From: Rhizaria sp. SCN 62-66 | Lineage: Eukaryota; Rhizaria, unplaced | Reading direction: 5' to 3' | Assembly (NCBI GenBank): GCA_001724265.1 | Contig: MEDY01000004.1 | Span: forward strand, 1 to 64,000 | DNA length: 64,000 nt | Position numbers and translations under genes: made by a program | The notes under the pieces: generated by a model | The model's input: the letters and a program-made list of their open reading frames with translations, nothing else | The model's database searches: none | What the model was told of the DNA's origin: nothing | Part shown: positions 34,666 through 44,105 of the stretch, in pieces | Layout: every line of letters begins with the position of its first letter | Numbering within the stretch: position 1 is the stretch's first letter

Positions 34666-36636
34666 TCAGGCAATAGTGCAGCAGGTTGACGTTGGGTTCA
34701 CCATTTCATCGCCGTCAGCAACAAGGCCTTCCTCGTCATCAGCAGTCCCACTCGAAGACTTGGCCTTGGCCGGGACCTTGCCCTTGCCCTTAGGAGCCTT
34801 CTTGGCGGCAGCCGCCTCCTCCTGCTGCCGCGCCGCTGCGTCCGCAGCCTCGCGCTCCTCGACCGTGAGAGGCACCTCGGCCGTCAGCAGCGCCTCCCAG
34901 CCCCGCGACGGCGTGACCGCCGCGACGCCCTCAGGCGATTGTGCCTGTGCCTGTGCATTTGCCTCTGCCTCAATGAGCTTCGTCCGCACCACAGTGTCGT
35001 AGTAAGCGCGCAGCTGGGCCAGCTTCTCGGCGGGCAGGCGCGCGCGCGTCGCGCCCAGGTCCCCGTTAGCGACAAAGCCGGTGAGGATGGCGGTGGCGTG
35101 CATCGAGCCCAGCAGCTCGTTCGGCGCGTCATCAGCGTCGATGTCAGCGTCGGCCACGTCGCCGCTAAGGTCGTTGCCCACCGCGCGCGCGGCCCCGACG
35201 ACCATGCTGAGCGCGCGGGCCCACAGTGAGCGCGCCGCCTGGTGCAGGGTGGCGGACTTGTGGTGCGTCTGCAGCTGCTCACGCGCGGCGACAATGCGCA
35301 GCAACACTAGCTCCTTGATCAGCCCGTCTAGATCCGACTCGGACGCTGCCAGCCGCGTCACAGCGTTGGCGCGCGACTCGAGACGGCGCTCGTAAATCAT
35401 ACCGGCGATCTTGCCTGCCACAACCGAGAGCACGCCACCAATCAGCGGCACCATCGCGGCGCCGGAGCTGGTGACGTTGGCGAGCGTGCTGCGCGTCTCG
35501 ACCTGACCCGTGGTCACGATCTTGGCACTGGCGTACGCGCGAGAGAAGGCGAACACGAAGCCGTGGTAGTAATCGTACATCGGCACCTCCGTCTTGACCG
35601 CGTGCTCCGCCTGCTGCAACAGCCGCGCGCGCGCCGCGGCCTGGATGGCCTCGTCCGCCAGCCGCTGCGTCTCGGCCATCTGCGCTAGCACCGCGGGGTC
35701 GGCCTCCGCGGACGCCGCCTCATATGCAGGCGGCAGGCCCTGGTCTTCGCTCGCGGTCTTGTTCGTTTTCGAATCATGCACCTTGTCCTTGGCGGACGGC
35801 GTCTCAGGGTGCCAGCCGGGCGCGGTCTGCTCCGTGGGCGTAACGGGCTGATTGAGCGCTGCTGCAATGTCGGTCATTTTCTCCAGACACTGTTCGTAGA
35901 CGCGCTCGCAGTCCTCCTCGTTGCTGGTCACGAACGCAGTTAGCTCCGACAGCTCGGCCGCGCGCTCGGCGGCAGGACCTGCGGCTGCAGGCGCTGTCGC
36001 AGCCATACGCGCTGTCGTAGCCGCAGAGTCGTTAGATGCGCCTTGTGAGGAAGTCGCAGGCAACGCCGCGGGCTTCTCAGTCGCCGCGGTGGTCACGGCG
36101 GCGCCAGCGGACGCAGGTGACGCATCAGAAACAGCAAGCCCCCCGGTGGCGGCCTGCTGCTTGAGCTCGAGCTCAGCCTCGACCTGGCGCGCCTGGTGGA
36201 GCTCCTCGCGCGCCGCCTGCAGCGCCTCCAGAGAGGCCTCGAGCTCGCGCGCGGGCGGCGCGTAGGGCGAGCGGATCTTGTCCAGCGCCGCCGTTGTCTG
36301 CTTCCACGCACGCGCGACAAGGGGCTTGGAAAGCAGCTGACCGCGCGCGACGGCCAGGTAGTCGAGCGCGGCCTTGAGTCCGCGCTCGGGCTTCTCGAGG
36401 AGCGCGCGCATCCGCTGCTCGTGCGCAGCCACCGCGGGTGGCAGCGCCTCAGCCGCACGTGCGTGCGCAGCCGTCGCCGCTGCGCGCACCTTCCCCATGG
36501 CTTCATCTTTGGCACGCTCTGCGGCATTCAGGGCCTTTGAAAACTGCTGTCTCATGCTTGAGGGAGATTTAACCAGCGGCTGTGGCTGCATAGATTGATC
36601 CAGTTCCGGCATGTCATGTGTCGGCTGTTGGTCCAT
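34666..36636 (-). CDS. Helical protein of unknown function ending in a possible CaaX box
   Basis: Single exon, 656 residues, from the ATG at 36636. Long Ala/Glu/Lys/Arg-rich helices cover residues 25-160 (SKALNAAERAKDEAMGKVRAA, LEASLEALQAAREELHQARQ). A Pro/Thr/Ser-rich linker follows, then a second helical region at about 325-540 containing a Gly/Val/Ile-rich stretch (AAMVPLIGGVLSVVAGKIAG) that could dip into a membrane. The C-terminal 80 residues are Lys/Ala-rich and end STCCTIA, so the last four residues (C-T-I-A) fit a farnesylation box with a neighbouring Cys. I do not recognise the family. It may be a lipid-anchored scaffold. It is divergent from the kinase region. Confidence 0.82.
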   Translation of the reverse strand: MDQQPTHDMPELDQSMQPQPLVKSPSSMRQQFSKALNAAERAKDEAMGKVRAAATAAHARAAEALPPAVAAHEQRMRALLEKPERGLKAALDYLAVARGQLLSKPLVARAWKQTTAALDKIRSPYAPPARELEASLEALQAAREELHQARQVEAELELKQQAATGGLAVSDASPASAGAAVTTAATEKPAALPATSSQGASNDSAATTARMAATAPAAAGPAAERAAELSELTAFVTSNEEDCERVYEQCLEKMTDIAAALNQPVTPTEQTAPGWHPETPSAKDKVHDSKTNKTASEDQGLPPAYEAASAEADPAVLAQMAETQRLADEAIQAAARARLLQQAEHAVKTEVPMYDYYHGFVFAFSRAYASAKIVTTGQVETRSTLANVTSSGAAMVPLIGGVLSVVAGKIAGMIYERRLESRANAVTRLAASESDLDGLIKELVLLRIVAAREQLQTHHKSATLHQAARSLWARALSMVVGAARAVGNDLSGDVADADIDADDAPNELLGSMHATAILTGFVANGDLGATRARLPAEKLAQLRAYYDTVVRTKLIEAEANAQAQAQSPEGVAAVTPSRGWEALLTAEVPLTVEEREAADAAARQQEEAAAAKKAPKGKGKVPAKAKSSSGTADDEEGLVADGDEMVNPTSTCCTIA

Positions 36637-37450
36637 AGCGCTCTATGGAACAGCTCCTTTCGCAAAAGGCTGAGTGTCAAACAGAAAAAGAGTGTGGTAT
36701 TGCCGATAATAGTATGAGTGGCGTTTGGAGGCGGTGATGAGGAAAGTTGATAGTATCTGCCCAGGAGAAAGTAACGTCTGCCTCTGATCCAGAGAAGTCC
36801 TACACCTCCATGAAAGAGGACTGTTTGACTATGTTTGACTGGCGTGAAAAAAGCAGGCGAATAAGCGTGAGAAACATGGCGGGGGCGTTGTATCTTTGCG
36901 TCAAATGTGTCCTGGTCAAGCCTATATATCCGTGCGCGCGCGTTTAGCAAACCTCTCATGTCTTCTCGTGACCAGCAGCACTTCTCTTTGTACCTGGTAA
37001 AGCATATAAACTTTGGATACAAGGTGTATCGTTTTGATGTATACACTAAAACGTGTTGTACTTAAAGAAATTGTGCTATTTAAAGCTATATAGAATTGCT
37101 ACTACCACTTCAATGCTCGTTTCGTGAAGTGGCACAGGCACAGCCAAGCTTGTTTCCAGGGCCTACTTCGAGATGTCGCCCTGAAATAGCTTTGTTGTTC
37201 GCGTTGAATTCATCGTGGTTGTGTCTGCTTACAACAAAAATCATCTGCCCTGTTTGACTTCTAACTATTTCCTTTTTTATGGACAGTGAAAAATCCTGTG
37301 TTATCAACAATCCCGACCGCTAAGTTTGTTATGGACAAATCTTTCGGCTGGCATCGCATCTCTTAATTTTCCGCCTCACACTCCGAACTCACTCTTGACT
37401 CGTCTTTTCGGCCCGATTCCGTCTTCAAACGCATTGTTTCTAGTGCTACA
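36637..37450. other. Divergent intergenic region upstream of the kinase leader ORF
   Basis: About 810 bases, AT-rich, with promoters for both flanking genes. No further gene with the local codon bias is seen. Confidence 0.5.
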
Positions 37451-37594
37451 ATGGCCTCTGTCGACGTCGACGCAGCAGCAACGCTCGCGGCGATCGAGGG
37501 AGACCTCTCGCAGCTTCAGACGCAGCGCCTCAACTTCGGTGCCATGTCGCGCGCGCTTGAGAGCATCAAAGCCCGCCTGCACCAGCTGTACTAG
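37451..37594 (+). CDS. 47-codon coding-like ORF, in frame with the kinase across one TAG
   Basis: Runs from an ATG in good context (A at -3, G at +4) to TAG at 37592-37594. It encodes 47 residues that look like a short amphipathic helix (SQLQTQRLNFGAMSRALESI), with the G/C-ending codons of real genes. The distance from this ATG to the kinase ATG at 37628 is 177 bases, a multiple of three, and the only stop between them is this TAG. It may be a genuine short protein, an upstream ORF that regulates the kinase, or the N-terminus of a readthrough form. I do not recognise a family. Confidence 0.55.
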   Translation: MASVDVDAAATLAAIEGDLSQLQTQRLNFGAMSRALESIKARLHQLY

Positions 37595-37627
37595 CTCTCC
37601 CGCAACGATGGTGTATCAGCCGACATT

Positions 37628-38824
37628 ATGAGTCGTATTAATTGGTTCTACGAGAACACGAACGCAAACCTTACCGCGATCCGCGCCCAGAACGACGCCA
37701 CGGTGACGCGCCAGATCAGCGAGTACTACGGCGACGCTCTCTACGACAAGCTCATCAAGACCAACCTTGGCAATGTCACGTTCCGCGAGTACCGGCGCAT
37801 CCGCGCGGACGACGGCACGCACCCGATTGTCGCCCTTAAGGAGTCGCGCACGACGGACACCACCTCGGTTGAGTCCCCCACGGGCGAGTCGGCGATGCTG
37901 CAGGTCGTCAACGCCGACCGCCACCCCAGCGTCACGCGCTGGGTGCGTGCGCACCGCATGTCGAACAAGTTCTTCTGTGCGACCGAGTTTGTGCCGACGG
38001 GCGACCTGTTCAGCTTCCTTACGGGCCCGGCCAAGGAGATGGCGGATCCGGACCTGATGGGCAAGTTCCTCTCCATCTGCTACGCCATGGACTACATGCA
38101 CAACGGGCTCTTCATCGCGCACCTGGACCTGAAGCCGGAGAACATCCTTGTCACGCCCGAGGGCGGGATCAAGCTCGTCGACTTCGGCGTCGCGCGCCCC
38201 GTCGAGCCCATCCCGGCCGCCGAGTCGCCCGAGAACGCTGCGCTGCCCAACTTCGCCGAGTACGAGCGCCGCTTTCAGGCCGCCACGCGCGCCACCGAAG
38301 GCGCGTCGCTGCAATACGACGACCTGCTGGCCGAGGCGCTGCGCGAGTACCCGCTGCTGGCCGTGCCGACCGAGGCGCTGGCGGCTCTGCCCTCGGACCA
38401 GCACGCCGACGCGCGGCTGGGGGACACGCTGACAGCCAAGGACATCTCCGCGCTGCTGCCCGACTCGAGCGCGGTACGCGTGTGGGCCATGCAGACGGTG
38501 CTGGGCACGGTTTCGTACATGTCGCCCGAGGTTATGAGCGCGCAGCCCTACAACCCGTTTTGCGCGGACATCTACTCGCTGGGTGTGATCCTCTTCATCA
38601 TGGCCACCGGCTTCCCGCCCTACAAGCAGCGCAACGAGCGCGCGTACACGGAGCTCAAAAGCCAGGGCGTGCGCCACCTGCTGACGCTTTACGGCGTCCT
38701 GGCCAAGGTGCCCGTGCCGATCGTGAACCTGCTCGAGGGCATGATGTCCTTCGCGGAGGGCACGCGGCCCTCGATCAAGCAGGTCCTCACGCAGATGCAC
38801 GCCTTCCTCAACATCGACGCGTAA
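37628..38824 (+). CDS. Ser/Thr protein kinase with a degenerate glycine loop
   Basis: Single exon, 398 residues. The glycine loop is degenerate (LGNVTFREYRRI keeps only the first Gly). The ATP-binding Lys is in IVALKES. The catalytic loop is HLDLKPENIL, with Leu replacing the Arg of HRD. The magnesium loop is KLVDFGVARP. The activation segment is interrupted by about 90 extra residues before GTVSYMSPEVM, which replaces APE with SPE. The C-lobe is standard (ADIYSLGVILFIMATGFPPY). Catalytic Lys, Asp, Asn and DFG are present, so activity is likely. Loss of the HRD Arg suggests weaker dependence on activation-loop phosphorylation. The subfamily is unclear. A coding-like ORF precedes it in frame. 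Confidence 0.87.
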   Translation: MSRINWFYENTNANLTAIRAQNDATVTRQISEYYGDALYDKLIKTNLGNVTFREYRRIRADDGTHPIVALKESRTTDTTSVESPTGESAMLQVVNADRHPSVTRWVRAHRMSNKFFCATEFVPTGDLFSFLTGPAKEMADPDLMGKFLSICYAMDYMHNGLFIAHLDLKPENILVTPEGGIKLVDFGVARPVEPIPAAESPENAALPNFAEYERRFQAATRATEGASLQYDDLLAEALREYPLLAVPTEALAALPSDQHADARLGDTLTAKDISALLPDSSAVRVWAMQTVLGTVSYMSPEVMSAQPYNPFCADIYSLGVILFIMATGFPPYKQRNERAYTELKSQGVRHLLTLYGVLAKVPVPIVNLLEGMMSFAEGTRPSIKQVLTQMHAFLNIDA

Positions 38825-39501
38825 GCCCCGTGGTGTGCCTCGATCCGTCCTACCGGCGTGCCAGTGTTGCTTGGGCGCCATTGTTCCTAGTCTTTCTTAT
38901 CTTAGCTGTTCATTTTATGTCTATTTGTTTTTCGTCTCATGTTAGGTTAATAATCCCTCTGGACGGGATCTTCTCTGATGATTCTACAGTGCGGTCGATT
39001 GTTTAATGCATTTATATGCACGATATGGTGTTGCCATCATAATATTACAAACCGAAGCACCAATATAACAATACACACATCCAAAACATTAGTAATATTA
39101 CGCACGCATTCGCATGAATGACCCGTAAAGTTGATTTACCAAGCATAATTCGACTCCAAAGAAGGAAAAACTAGCATATATAAATTGGTCCTGACTGTTG
39201 ACAAGAAATATTACAACATCACACTTAAAGGTTAACATGACGTTAAGGTAGCTCAGGAATACTGTGGTGTCCGCGACGATGATCCGAACAAGCGAGCTTC
39301 GAGATCTGCCCACTCTGCTTGAGCGAAACGGCCCAGATTTAGAAATGCGACTCAGTCGAGTATGCATCGATAGATTGAGGCCGCACACACTTACAGATTC
39401 AATGGTGTGCTTATTTATCTAATTATTTCTTTATTCTTCTCACTGACTCACTCTTCCTTTGGTTTCGACCTTACTTTCTTTCGCGAAGCCCGTCGAAGCC
39501 C
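38825..39501. other. Intergenic region between the kinase and the SHIPPO-repeat gene
   Basis: About 680 bases, mostly AT-rich. A minus-strand frame at 39098-39388 lacks coding bias. No gene is called. Confidence 0.5.
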
Positions 39502-40482
39502 ATGTACGCAGAGGAGCCGGCTCCTTTGTCGACGACGCGCAAAATGAACACCATGAAGGATTTTAGTGCATTTCCTGGTGCGCAAGTTGCGAAGCCTGAG
39601 GTGTCTCCGGCGTCGTACACTCCACGCGTTGATGTGCTGAGTACGACGATGACAACACGCAATGTCTCGTTTGGCTCAGGCCCGCGCTTCTCAGACAACC
39701 GGCTGCTGGTGGTATCCCGGCACCACAACTCGGACTCGATGGGCCAGCACTCGCCGGGGCCAAAGTACAACCCAGATTTCCGCACGAACCGCGTACCGGG
39801 GCTGTCGTGGGGCCCGCCCGTCGACGCGACGCGGCAGCGCCGGCGCGAGCTGCTGCAGGCGCGCTCGCAGCTCACCGACGTCGGGCCGGGCGCGTACCAC
39901 CCCAGCCAGAGCTCGGTCAAGACGGCCGTGCCGCGCACCGTCTTCTCCAAGTCGGCGCGCTTCTCCGAGCGTCGCCTGGAGCCGTTGCACGCCAACTCGT
40001 CGCCGCTGATGGCGGACCACGCGAGCGGGGCCGTGGGCGACCTCACGGACCAGAGCGCCTTCAAGCGTACCGTGCGCACTGCGCCATCCTTCTCTTTCGG
40101 ATCCTCCGCGGGGCCCGACAGCGAACGCCAGGTCTCGGGCACCAACACCGTTTTCGGCGCGAGTTCGAACCGCACGAGCTTCCTGACGCACTCGATCAAG
40201 GGTGGGCTGTCCAAGCCGGCCACGCTCGACTGCTCTATCGGGCCCGCCGACTACGTGCCCGAGGGCGGCTGGCGCAACAACCTTCAGCCCCGACCGCAGC
40301 CGGAGTTCTCGTTTCCGCGCGCCGAGCGCTTTATGCGCGACGACTTGCAGTTCATCTCGCACGAGCACGCCAAGTCCAAGGTCGGCATCGCCTCGCCTGG
40401 GCCCTGCTACTACCACGAACAGGCCACCGTGGGACACAAGAAGCACGTCCCGCGCGCCAGCACCACCAAGTGGGTTCCATGA
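39502..40482 (+). CDS. SHIPPO-repeat (STPGR/ODF3-like) ciliary protein
   Basis: Single exon, 326 residues. It carries several Pro-Gly-Pro-x-Tyr-type repeats typical of SHIPPO/ODF3/STPG proteins, which line or bind flagellar microtubules: HSPGPKYNPDF, DVGPGAYHPSQ, CSIGPADYVPE and IASPGPCYYHEQ. Each is followed by a short strand ending in Phe or Trp with basic residues (PRTVFSKSARFSERR, FSFPRAERF). The spacing between repeats is irregular. The end (HVPRASTTKWVP) is repeat-like. The start is the ATG at 39502. It most likely acts in the axoneme; the exact orthologue cannot be assigned. It supports the view that this organism has flagella. Confidence 0.8.
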   Translation: MYAEEPAPLSTTRKMNTMKDFSAFPGAQVAKPEVSPASYTPRVDVLSTTMTTRNVSFGSGPRFSDNRLLVVSRHHNSDSMGQHSPGPKYNPDFRTNRVPGLSWGPPVDATRQRRRELLQARSQLTDVGPGAYHPSQSSVKTAVPRTVFSKSARFSERRLEPLHANSSPLMADHASGAVGDLTDQSAFKRTVRTAPSFSFGSSAGPDSERQVSGTNTVFGASSNRTSFLTHSIKGGLSKPATLDCSIGPADYVPEGGWRNNLQPRPQPEFSFPRAERFMRDDLQFISHEHAKSKVGIASPGPCYYHEQATVGHKKHVPRASTTKWVP

Positions 40483-41124
40483 GCGCCTTTTCTTGACAGC
40501 AGCAGCTCTCTCATGACCTGATGGTGCGCCGAGCACGTGTGGAGCGCGCCGAAGTGCCCTGGGTACCGAAGGCCAGTCCTTGGCTGAGGCCATCATTCAT
40601 CGCCGAACCGCAGTGAATATAGGACAAAGCTTTATTTCCAACCAAATCATAAGATACAAACAAGTCTAGATATTATCAATACATGTGTATTTTTCTTCAT
40701 CCATTTATCTTGCCCTTTACATCTCCTCTGGAGTGGGAGTCAAGCGACGGCGGGAGCCGTTTTGGGCGGGAAAGGCCACACCGGCGGCCGAAGACGCTAA
40801 CGACGGTTAGAGGTTTCGCCCCAAGCGTGGCACGTAAAGTGCACCATTGAGCGGCAGTGGTCATGTTTTGAGCACTTTGTTGTTTGCTAGGAGTCTTCGC
40901 ACGCGTTTCTATCTTGTTGTCTTTTTTTCATTTCAGATTGTGCAAATCTTGCCGCTGTAAATAGGGATGGATCCTTCATCGCTAGGCTGCCGCGCGCCTT
41001 TTAGGCAGATCGACTTTCTGCGCCACTACCTACGAGTGCATGAAAATCGTCAAAGGTCTGTCTCACCTACGCTCACTTGTTAATATTTGTCGTGTTCAAT
41101 TTTGATTTGCTCCACAGGCGTCTA
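40483..41124. other. Intergenic region and 5' UTR of the lamin gene
   Basis: About 640 bases. Close to the lamin start, the sequence from about 41054 (gtctgt) to 41117 (ccacag) could be a short 5' UTR intron, but the donor is atypical for this genome. No gene is seen. Confidence 0.45.
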
Positions 41125-43383
41125 ATGTCTAACCAGGCAACGCCTCGCAGGCGCCCCACGGCTGTCTTCACTTCTCCCAGCAACGCTGCCGAGATTCAGA
41201 ACGCGCGCGAGCAGGAGCGTCTCGAGCTCCAGGATCTTAACAACCGTGTTGAGAATGTGTTCCGCAACTACCGTCAGCGCATGGCTGACCCTGACCTGCA
41301 AAAGGAGCAGATGACTCTGTACATCAAGCAGCTGCTCACCGTCTACAACTTGCTCAAGAACAAGGTCAACGACCAGCACGGCATCCTCGGTGAGCAGGAC
41401 GAGGTCATCAAGCGCCTCGGCGTCGCCAAGACCGAGCTCCAGGCCAAGCTTGCCAACGCTGAACAAGACATCGCTGCCGCGCACCACGCCGCCGCCGCGC
41501 TCAAGGCCGACGGCCAGGGTATCTTTGCTGAGCTCTCTGCCGCCAAGGGCGAGGTCGCTCGCGCGCAGGCCGACGCCTCCACCACGGCTTCCGACCTGGC
41601 CGCCGAGCGCGCGCTGACCCAGCGTCTGCGCGCGGACATGGCCGCGCTGCGCAACGTCGTCGAGGACGCCAACGCGCGCGCCGCCAAGGCCGAGATCCAG
41701 ACCAAGGACGTCGTCGACAAGAGCGCGCGCGTCATCCAGGACTACAAGAACTCGATCGCGGACCTCACTCGAGAGCTTGAGGCCGGCGGCGCCGGCGAGG
41801 GCAACGCCGCGGCCGTGGAGCGCATGCACGAGGAGCTGTGGAAGAACGTCATGGCCAACGCACAGAACCAGACGCAGCTGCGCGAGGAGATGATCGAGGC
41901 GCTGACCCGCCAGCGCAACGACGAGGTCGCGGGCTACCGCCACCAGCTCGAGACGATGGGTCACGACCTGGAGGAGTACCGTAACCGCCTGACGGCGGAG
42001 CAGAACGACTCGCGCAAGCTGCTGGCTGAGTACGAGAAGTGCGTCGCAGCGATCCGCAATCTCGAGGGCGAGAAGAAGGAGCTGTTGCAGAAGTACCGCG
42101 ACGACGTCGACGCGCTCAAGCAGCGCCTCCGCGAGCAGGCCGCGGACCTCGGCGCGAAGCACGAGGCCGAGATGCGCCGTCTGGCGGCCGAGCTGGCTGC
42201 CGAGCAGGCCGCGCTGGGCGACCAGGCCGACGCGCACGCCGCGGAGCTGCAGAAGGAGCGCCAGGCACACCAGGCCGCCATCGCCGAGCGCAACGAGAAG
42301 ATCCGCCAGATGAAGCACGCCTTCATTCAGAAGCTGTGCGAGTTCGAGGAGCTCCACTCGCCCAAGGTCTCTCTCGCGCTGCAGATCCAGACCTACGACT
42401 CGCTGCTCGCGGCCGAGGAGGCCCGCCTTGGCATCACCGGCTTCGCCGTTGGCGCCACCTCCCCGCGCTCCGCTGTCGTCCGCACTGCGGGCTTCCGCTC
42501 CCCCGTGTCCTCCGCCGCCGCCTCGGGCGCTGCGGCCGCTGGCACGCCCGCCAGCAAGGGCTCCTTCCTGGGCTCGCTGACGGGCTTCCTTTCGCGCACC
42601 CCCGCCGCGGCCGCCGCTCCCGCGTCCGCGTCCGTCTCGCAGGTCGTCATGACCGACGAGGCTGCCGCCGCCGTCGCGCGCAGCCTCGACGCCGAACTCA
42701 ACAGCTCCGGGTCCGCCGCCGCCGCCGCCGCCGAGTCCGCGCCCGTGGGCCGCAGCGCGCGCGGCAAGACGGCCGCGCCGACCCCCGCGCCCGCGGCCCC
42801 CGCGGTTGTGGAGGCGACGCCCGCGGGCGGGCGCAAGTCGCGTCGCCGCACCGAGGCCGACGCGCTGCTGGACGACGCGGCCGAGGCCGACGTGCAGCTG
42901 CCGCCGCCCTCTGCACGCCGCCGCACGCGCTCCCAGATCCGCGCCGACGACAACGAGAACGGCAGCGCCGGTGCCGGCGTGGGCACGCTTGCCGCCGTGG
43001 CTGAGGAGGGCGCGGCGTCATCGCTCATGATCTCTGGCCGCGACGCGCTGGGCGAGTACGTGCGCATCCTGAACCACTCGGCCGAGACGGTGCCGCTGTC
43101 CGGCTGGGCGCTGCGCACGACCAAGCGCAAGCACACGCTGGCCTTCCCGGCCGGCGCGAGCCTTGCCCCCGAGGAGGCCTTCACCGTGCGCACCAGCGCG
43201 ACGGGCGAGGCGCCCGCGGGCGTGGCCGTTGAGGACACGCTGTGGGTGCGCGCCGACGTGTGGGACCCCGCCGGTGACGAGTGTCTGCTGCTCAACGCCG
43301 ACAACGAGGTCAAGGCGCGCGTCGTCGTCCGCGTCGCCGGCGGCGCCAAGGCCGGCGCCAACAACGCCTGCGCCATCATGTAA
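41125..43383 (+). CDS. Nuclear lamin with rod, lamin-tail domain and CaaX box
   Basis: Intermediate-filament protein expected to form the nuclear lamina. Single exon, 752 residues. The short basic head has TPRRR and TSP sites suited to mitotic kinases. The rod begins near residue 28 with ERLELQDLNNRVENVF, the counterpart of the lamin coil 1A start (LQELNDRLAVYI). It runs as a heptad coiled coil to about 435 and ends FEELHSPKVSLALQIQTYDS then LLAAEEARLGI, the counterpart of the helix-termination motif. A Ser/Ala/Pro tail follows with two basic clusters (GRKSRRR at about 569 and RRRTRSQ at about 598) that may serve as nuclear localisation signals. A lamin-tail Ig fold covers about 632-735 (EYVRILNHSAETVPLSGWAL, ADVWDPAGDECLLLN). 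The end is C-A-I-M, a farnesylation box. Confidence 0.93.
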   Translation: MSNQATPRRRPTAVFTSPSNAAEIQNAREQERLELQDLNNRVENVFRNYRQRMADPDLQKEQMTLYIKQLLTVYNLLKNKVNDQHGILGEQDEVIKRLGVAKTELQAKLANAEQDIAAAHHAAAALKADGQGIFAELSAAKGEVARAQADASTTASDLAAERALTQRLRADMAALRNVVEDANARAAKAEIQTKDVVDKSARVIQDYKNSIADLTRELEAGGAGEGNAAAVERMHEELWKNVMANAQNQTQLREEMIEALTRQRNDEVAGYRHQLETMGHDLEEYRNRLTAEQNDSRKLLAEYEKCVAAIRNLEGEKKELLQKYRDDVDALKQRLREQAADLGAKHEAEMRRLAAELAAEQAALGDQADAHAAELQKERQAHQAAIAERNEKIRQMKHAFIQKLCEFEELHSPKVSLALQIQTYDSLLAAEEARLGITGFAVGATSPRSAVVRTAGFRSPVSSAAASGAAAAGTPASKGSFLGSLTGFLSRTPAAAAAPASASVSQVVMTDEAAAAVARSLDAELNSSGSAAAAAAESAPVGRSARGKTAAPTPAPAAPAVVEATPAGGRKSRRRTEADALLDDAAEADVQLPPPSARRRTRSQIRADDNENGSAGAGVGTLAAVAEEGAASSLMISGRDALGEYVRILNHSAETVPLSGWALRTTKRKHTLAFPAGASLAPEEAFTVRTSATGEAPAGVAVEDTLWVRADVWDPAGDECLLLNADNEVKARVVVRVAGGAKAGANNACAIM

Positions 43384-44105
43384 GCGATTAAGCGACTATG
43401 TAAGCAGGCCGCCACTAAGACACCGCCTCAAGTGCGTTGGAATGAGTCTAGCTGGGGACTGAGTTCAGGTGGGTGTCGCGTAAGAAACTGTGTTCTTGCG
43501 AAGGAGCGGCAGCTCAGCGGCACCGCCAAGCTACGATAAAATAACGGAGCTTGATATGCTGTGCTGCCAGCTCACTTTTACTTTTATTTCCAATCGCCGT
43601 TGTAGAACTTCGTCACATCGTTTGACTCACAGTATGGCTCTTTTTGTTTTTGTTTCTGGTTATTTCATTTTTCGTTTTTCGTTTTTAACACATCGTACAT
43701 CCGCAACTGTTTGTTTCCTTGTTTCAATATGCGGCACACACTTCTGTGTAGGCTAGGCGTGGGCAGATGCACTTGTATGCTCTCCATGGAGGCATAGAAT
43801 TGTGTAATACGTAGAATTTCCGTAGTTTCTTTGACCTCGCACCGCACTCCATACAACACACCCAAAATTTATTCTAGTCATCTTTCCTTTAACACGAAAT
43901 GACAACGCACTTCAAACCTGTGGTTACACGTGGACCAGCAACCGGGGCCAAAGCCTCGTAGAGGGGCCAGTGATGACGCAGATTCTGCGAGGTCTATAAG
44001 TCGTCACACGTCCGTCAATACAACTATAGTGGCCTTCTGGTAACTCTTTGTTGTACATCCCTTCTTTTCTTTTGAAACTACACCTGTTTCTCCATTGTTG
44101 CGCCC
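43384..44105. other. Intergenic region downstream of the lamin gene
   Basis: About 720 bases with T-rich runs near 43640-43690. No gene is seen. Confidence 0.5.

Noticed and set aside
41122-42357. 411-codon minus-strand frame opposite the lamin rod
   Set aside because: Leu/Val-rich antisense of coiled-coil codons; the lamin is certain.
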